DNA of 36,700 nt from positions 1-36,700 of the forward strand of contig QWPN01000156.1 of the NCBI GenBank assembly GCA_003671185.1. The letters run 5' to 3'. Below are positions 32,619-36,700 of the stretch, piece by piece. The stretch is from Planctomycetota bacterium (GTDB taxonomy: Bacteria > Planctomycetota > Planctomycetia > Pirellulales > UBA1268). The position numbers and the translations under genes are program-made. The notes under the pieces were generated by a model, which saw only the letters and a program-made list of their open reading frames with translations, searched no databases and had not been told where the DNA came from. Each line of letters opens with the position of its first letter. The first letter of the stretch is position 1.

Positions 32619-34322
32619 ATGCGGGATCGCTTCGCTTCAACGCGGGCATTCGGCCCCTGGCTGTTCCTGGCCGCGGCGCTCACGCATCTGCCGCTGCAGT
32701 CGGCCGAGGATGAGCACTTCGGCATTCCCCAGGTCAAGTTCATCAACGCGCAGATCTCAGCCGGCTGGACCGACGCCAAGCTCACGCCGTCGAAGGCCGC
32801 CAACGACGGCGAATGGTGCCGCCGTGTGCACCTCGACCTGATCGGCCGCGTTCCCACGGTCGACGAGTTGAACCGGTACGTGGCCGACTCCTCGCCCGCC
32901 AAGCGGGCGGAACTGGTGTCGCGGCTGCTGGGCGACGATTACGTCGACGAATATGCCCGTCACTGGACCGACGTGTGGGCGACCGTGCTCATCGGCCGCA
33001 ACGTGCAGAACGAGCGGGTCAATCGTCCGGGCATGCGTCAGTACCTGCGGCGGGCCCTGTCCAAGAACATCCCCTACGACCAGTTCATGGAGGAATTGGT
33101 GACGGCCACCGGAGCCAACACCAACAAGAAGGACGTGGAGGGATTCAACGGCGCTACCAACTTCCTCAGCGGGAAGATGGAGGAGATGGGGGTCGAGAAT
33201 GGCGTGCAGGCCACGGCCAAGACGGCGCAGATTTTCCTGGGGCTGCAGGTGCAGTGCACGCAGTGCCACAATCACCCCTTCAACAAGGGGAAGCAGAATC
33301 AGTTTTGGGAGATGAACGCCTTCTTCCGGCAGACGCGGGCCCTGCGCAAGCGTGCCGGGACCGACGACGTGCAGTGGGTCGAGCTGGTCGACGAGGATTT
33401 CGCCGGGGAAGGGGGCAATCCCGAGGAGGCTGAGCTCTACTACGAACTCCGCAACGGCCTCATGAAGGTGGCCTATCCCGTGTTTGTCGACGGCACGGAA
33501 ATCTCCAAGAGCGGCTACCTGCCCGCCAAGCTCGAGGACGGCTCGTCGTACGGGGTGCACCGGCGGCGCGAACTGGCCCTCCTCATCAAGGCCAGTCCCT
33601 TTTTCCCTCGGGCGATCGTCAGCCGCATGTGGGCCCATTTCCTGGGCTACGGCTTTACCAAGCCGGTGGACGACATGGGCGAGCATAATCCGCCCTCCCA
33701 TCCCGAACTCCTCGACGGCCTGGCGGAGCGATTCCGCGAACAGAGCTTCGACCTCAAGGAACTGGCCCGCTGGATCGTGCTGTCCAGGGCGTACTCACTG
33801 TCCAGTGTGACGTTGGCGGGCAACTCCCGGGACGATCCCGCGCTCGGTGAAAAGCCGAAGTTCTCGCACTTCTACCTGCGGCAGATGCAGGCCGAGCAGC
33901 TGTACGAATCGCTGCTCACCGCCACGCAGGCCGACAAGACCCGCAGCGGCGAAGACGCGGCCAAGACCAAGGACAAGTGGATGTCCCAGTTCGTGATCGC
34001 CTTCGGCACGGATGAGGGGGACGACGCCACCACCTTCAACGGCACGATCCCGCAGGTGCTGATGATGTTCAACGGAGAACTGGTCAAGCAGGCCACCAGT
34101 ACCGGCAAGGGCGGTTTCCTCGACAAGGTGGCCAGCAGCCCCATGGCCAGCAAGAAAAAGATCGAGACGCTCTACCTGGCCGCGTTGGCCCGCAAGCCCT
34201 CGACCACGGAGATCGAGACCGCCAACAAGCTGCTGGTGGCCCGGGGCGGCGACGTCGTGGGGGCCCTGCAGGATGTCTGGTGGGCCGTGCTCAACTCCAA
34301 CGAATTCATCATCCAGCACTGA
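32619..34322 (+). CDS. DUF1549/DUF1553 (PSCyt2/PSD1) exported protein
   Basis: A 567-residue protein of the planctomycete DUF1549 plus DUF1553 family. An N-terminal hydrophobic stretch (FGPWLFLAAALTHLPLQS) indicates export. DUF1549 covers residues about 45-245 (RRVHLDLIGRVPTVDELNRY, IPYDQFMEELVTATG) and contains VQCTQCHNHPF, a CxxCH-type motif that could bind haem or a metal. DUF1553 lies in the second half: FFPRAIVSRMWAHFLGYGFTKPVDDMGEHNPPSHPELLDGL. The function of these families is not established; they are expanded in planctomycetes and are often next to DUF1501 genes, as here. It starts 101 nt after rplQ. Confidence 0.95.
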   Translation: MRDRFASTRAFGPWLFLAAALTHLPLQSAEDEHFGIPQVKFINAQISAGWTDAKLTPSKAANDGEWCRRVHLDLIGRVPTVDELNRYVADSSPAKRAELVSRLLGDDYVDEYARHWTDVWATVLIGRNVQNERVNRPGMRQYLRRALSKNIPYDQFMEELVTATGANTNKKDVEGFNGATNFLSGKMEEMGVENGVQATAKTAQIFLGLQVQCTQCHNHPFNKGKQNQFWEMNAFFRQTRALRKRAGTDDVQWVELVDEDFAGEGGNPEEAELYYELRNGLMKVAYPVFVDGTEISKSGYLPAKLEDGSSYGVHRRRELALLIKASPFFPRAIVSRMWAHFLGYGFTKPVDDMGEHNPPSHPELLDGLAERFREQSFDLKELARWIVLSRAYSLSSVTLAGNSRDDPALGEKPKFSHFYLRQMQAEQLYESLLTATQADKTRSGEDAAKTKDKWMSQFVIAFGTDEGDDATTFNGTIPQVLMMFNGELVKQATSTGKGGFLDKVASSPMASKKKIETLYLAALARKPSTTEIETANKLLVARGGDVVGALQDVWWAVLNSNEFIIQH

Positions 34323-34441
34323 TCATCGCCCCGGTTTCGGGCCCGCGGTCCGGTGGCGACGGGGCTGGGAATAACGGATACTGCAAAGGGCGAATCACAA
34401 CGGGACGCTGTTCGTCCCGCATCCTCCCGGGGAGTCCTGCC

Positions 34442-35719
34442 ATGTCCCGCCTGATCGACATCCCCCACGGCATGAGCCGTCGCCACTTCCTCAGCCACAT
34501 GGCCGGGGCCGCCGCTTTGGCTGCGCCGGCGACGGCGTTCACGAACTCGATCCTCGCCAACGCCACCGACATGCGGAAGCGGCACAAGGCGGCCATCCTG
34601 CTCTGGATGGGCGGCGGGCCGAGCACCATGGACATCTGGGACCTCAAGCCCGGTGCAGCCACGGGCGGTCCCTTCAAGCAGATCGCCACCAGCGCCGACG
34701 GCGTCGCCATCAGCGAGCACATGCCGCTCATGGCCAAGCAGATGCACCACATGGCGATCGTGCGCTCCATGAGCACACGCGAGGCCGACCACATGCGCGG
34801 CCGCTATTACATGCACACCGGCTACGTCCCCAACCCGAACGTCGAGCACCCCGGGTATGGCTCGGTGATCGCACACGAACTCGTCAGCCAGGTGCCCGAT
34901 CTTGAGATCCCTCCGTTCGTCTCCGTGGGAGGCGGCAGCGTAGGCCCGGGCTTCCTGGGCATGACCTGGGCGCCATTCGTGGTCGATTCCAACGGCAACG
35001 TCCGTAACCTCGACATGGGCATCGACCCGGCCCGTCTCCAGCAGCGCATGGCGATGCTGGAGACGATCGAGAAGAAGTTCATCGGCGAGAAGCGCGGCGG
35101 TTCCGCCGACGACCACATGAAGGTGCTCGACAAGACCGTCAAATTGATGACGAGCCAGCAGATGTCGGCCTTCAAGGTGGCCCAGGAGCCGAAGGACGAG
35201 CAGGACAAGTATGGCACCACTGGATTCGGCAAGGGCTGCCTGATGGCCCGCCGGCTCGTGGAGATGGGCGTGCCTTTCGTGGAGGTCGACCTGGGAGGCT
35301 GGGACAACCACGCCAACATCTTCACCACCCTGCAAAACCAGAAGTTGCCGGAACTCGACAAGGCGATGAGTGCCCTGGTCAGCGACCTGGCCGACCGCGG
35401 CATGCTCGAGGATACGGTGGTGATGTGGATGGGCGAGTTCAGCCGCACGCCCAACATCAATGGCGGTGGCGGCCGCGATCACTGGGCTCGCAGTTGGAGC
35501 GTGGTGGTGGGCGGCGGCGGTTTCAAGCGCGGGGTGGCCGTTGGTGAGACGAGTTCCGACGGCAAGGAGGTCGTCTCCGAGCCCTACACATCGCAGGACC
35601 TGATGGCCAGCACACTGAAGGCCCTGGGCATTTCGCTGGAGACGACGTTCACGGCGAAGAACGGCCGGCCGATGAAGATCGCCAACTCCGGCAAGGTGAT
35701 CAAGGAGCTGTTTGCCTGA
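34442..35719 (+). CDS. DUF1501 protein with Tat signal
   Basis: A 425-residue DUF1501 protein, related in fold to alkaline-phosphatase/sulfatase-type enzymes. The N terminus MSRRHFLSHMAGAAALAAPATAF is a twin-arginine signal with the SRRHFL core, implying folded export, perhaps with a cofactor. Family motifs: AAILLWMGGGPSTMDIWDLKPG, READHMRGRYYMHTGY, VDLGGWDNHANIF, MWMGEFSRTPNINGGGGRDHW, YTSQDLMASTLKALGI. The Asp/His residues in these motifs are likely metal or catalytic ligands. ATG 34442 follows the DUF1549/DUF1553 gene by 119 nt; the longer track frame is not needed. Confidence 0.95.
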   Translation: MSRLIDIPHGMSRRHFLSHMAGAAALAAPATAFTNSILANATDMRKRHKAAILLWMGGGPSTMDIWDLKPGAATGGPFKQIATSADGVAISEHMPLMAKQMHHMAIVRSMSTREADHMRGRYYMHTGYVPNPNVEHPGYGSVIAHELVSQVPDLEIPPFVSVGGGSVGPGFLGMTWAPFVVDSNGNVRNLDMGIDPARLQQRMAMLETIEKKFIGEKRGGSADDHMKVLDKTVKLMTSQQMSAFKVAQEPKDEQDKYGTTGFGKGCLMARRLVEMGVPFVEVDLGGWDNHANIFTTLQNQKLPELDKAMSALVSDLADRGMLEDTVVMWMGEFSRTPNINGGGGRDHWARSWSVVVGGGGFKRGVAVGETSSDGKEVVSEPYTSQDLMASTLKALGISLETTFTAKNGRPMKIANSGKVIKELFA

Positions 35720-35799
35720 TTCCCCCGCGCCCCGTCCGGCCGCCCGCCGCCGATGATGCACCGACGGGCATTACCGGGGCGAAGGGCACTGTGAGGCCG

Positions 35800-36700
35800 A
35801 TGCTCCGCCTGGTGGCACCGGTGCTGCTCGAACAGGTGCTGGCCCTGTCGGTCGGCTTTGTGGACAAGTGGCTGGCGGGCAACCTGTTCTCCGGCGCGGA
35901 GCCGCTGGCGGCGGTGGGCCTCGTCGCCTACAGCCTGGCGTTCCTGCCCGTACTGTTCGTGCTGCCGTCGGCGGCCGCGACCGCACTTGTGGCACGGCAT
36001 GTCGGGGCGGGTGACTGGGCGGCCGCCCGCCGGGCCGCCGCCCAGGCGTTCCTGGTGGCGGTTGTGCTGACCATCGTGTCGCTCGCGGCCGCGGCCGTCT
36101 GGGGCCCTGGGCTCGTGCGGGTGCTGGGGCTGCCCGAGGGCAGCGGCCGCCTGGCGGTCGCCTACTTGGCCATCGTGCTGCCCGCCCTGCCGGCCATGAT
36201 GCTGATCCAAGTCGGGGTGGCAGCCCTGCGTGGTGCCGGGGACATGGTGGCCGGCCTCCTGGCAATGTCGGTCGTGAACCTGGTCAACGCGGGGGCCAGT
36301 TTTGCGCTGGCCACAGGACTGCTCGGCCTGCCCCGACTGGGGTGGGAGGGGCTCGCCTGGGGAACGGTGCTGGGCTATGGCTGCGGCGCGGCCTGCGTGC
36401 TGATCCTGGTTCGCACCCGGGATGCCCGCATGCGGCCCCGGGCCGCGGACTGGCGTCCGCACTGGGACTGGATGCGGCGAATCGCCCGCATCGGGCTGCC
36501 GGCCGGCACCGATGCCGCCGCCAACGCCTGCTGCCACATGGTGTTTCTGTCGGTTGTCAACCGGCTGGGGGACGTGGGCGCCGCGGCCCATGCGGTGGCG
36601 ATCACGATCGAGTCGCTCGCGTTCCTCCCAGGCAGCGCCTTCCAGGTGGCGGCGGCGACACTGGCGGGGCAGTTTCTCGGGGCCCGAGATGAACGTCGGG
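35800..36700 (+). CDS. MATE-family efflux transporter, 3' end beyond window
   Basis: The visible 300 residues match the MATE/MOP family of cation-coupled multidrug or metabolite exporters: RLVAPVLLEQVLALSVGFVDKWLAGNL in span 1, GLVAYSLAFLPVLFVLPSAAATALVARHVGAGDW, GVAALRGAGDM after span 5, and a second-half start ARIGLPAGTDAAANACCHMVF. The frame is open to the right edge, so the protein is truncated by the window. ATG 35800 is used, with GTG 35791 an alternative after GAAGGG. It is 80 nt after the DUF1501 gene. The substrate cannot be read from the sequence. Confidence 0.9.
   Translation, partial: MLRLVAPVLLEQVLALSVGFVDKWLAGNLFSGAEPLAAVGLVAYSLAFLPVLFVLPSAAATALVARHVGAGDWAAARRAAAQAFLVAVVLTIVSLAAAAVWGPGLVRVLGLPEGSGRLAVAYLAIVLPALPAMMLIQVGVAALRGAGDMVAGLLAMSVVNLVNAGASFALATGLLGLPRLGWEGLAWGTVLGYGCGAACVLILVRTRDARMRPRAADWRPHWDWMRRIARIGLPAGTDAAANACCHMVFLSVVNRLGDVGAAAHAVAITIESLAFLPGSAFQVAAATLAGQFLGARDERR

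Noticed and set aside
1-36700. tRNA or rRNA genes, CRISPR arrays, insertion sequences, phage or plasmid genes
   Set aside because: I looked for these in the intergenic regions and saw no cloverleaf, regular repeat-spacer array, transposase or terminal repeats.

Overview
This 36.7 kb window is high-GC bacterial DNA, and its genes point to a planctomycete, probably of the Pirellula type. The strongest markers are a DUF1549/DUF1553 protein paired with a Tat-exported DUF1501 protein, a fused S10-spc-alpha ribosomal protein cluster with lineage-style insertions, a divergent second-type EF-G, and many genes without a clear Shine-Dalgarno site. Assignment is by gene content only; there is no rRNA gene in the window.

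Layout. (1) Positions 1-3455, minus strand: a run of five poorly characterised genes. In transcription order these are a 40-residue membrane peptide, two tandem receiver-like proteins that have both lost the phospho-acceptor Asp (the second ends in a C-terminal membrane anchor), a small secreted Pro/Arg-rich protein, and a subtilisin-like S8 peptidase cut by the left edge. (2) 3456-3812: non-coding, holding a perfect 14-bp inverted repeat with a second hairpin nested inside. (3) 3813-5170, minus: aroB and a 75-residue conserved-looking protein, divergent from (4) 5320-9026, plus: a membrane-anchored unknown, an orphan ParA ATPase, a small convergent minus-strand ORF and a large exported unknown. 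(5) 9108-15713, plus: rpmA-obg-coaX-rsfS-argS and a divergent EF-G, a block tied to ribosome assembly and translation. (6) 15761-32517, plus: promoter and structured leader, then rpsJ, rplC, rplD, rplW, rplB, rpsS, rplV, rpsC, rplP, rpmC, rpsQ, rplN, rplX, rplE, rpsN, rpsH, rplF, rplR, rpsE, rplO, secY, adk, map, rpmJ, rpsM, rpsK, rpsD, rpoA, rplQ. (7) 32619-36700, plus: DUF1549/DUF1553 protein, DUF1501 protein and a MATE-family transporter cut by the right edge.

How it works together. The central 23 kb is a translation super-cluster: ribosome assembly GTPase and silencing factor, one aminoacyl-tRNA synthetase, an EF-G that looks like the recycling rather than the translocating type, most large and small subunit proteins of the S10/spc/alpha operons, the SecY translocon, adenylate kinase, methionine aminopeptidase and the RNA polymerase alpha subunit. 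rpmD (L30) and infA (IF1) are missing from their usual places, and rpsL-rpsG-tuf do not accompany the EF-G. Two good sigma70-like promoters are visible: one before rpsJ and one before rpmJ. The rpsJ leader and the rpsJ-rplC spacer carry stable hairpins that could regulate ribosomal protein synthesis.

The best candidates for undescribed biology are the minus-strand pseudo-receiver/peptide/protease group at the left end, the structured leaders of the S10 cluster, the EF-G with an altered domain IV, and the rpsC/rplP coding overlap. Functions proposed for the left-end group are inference.
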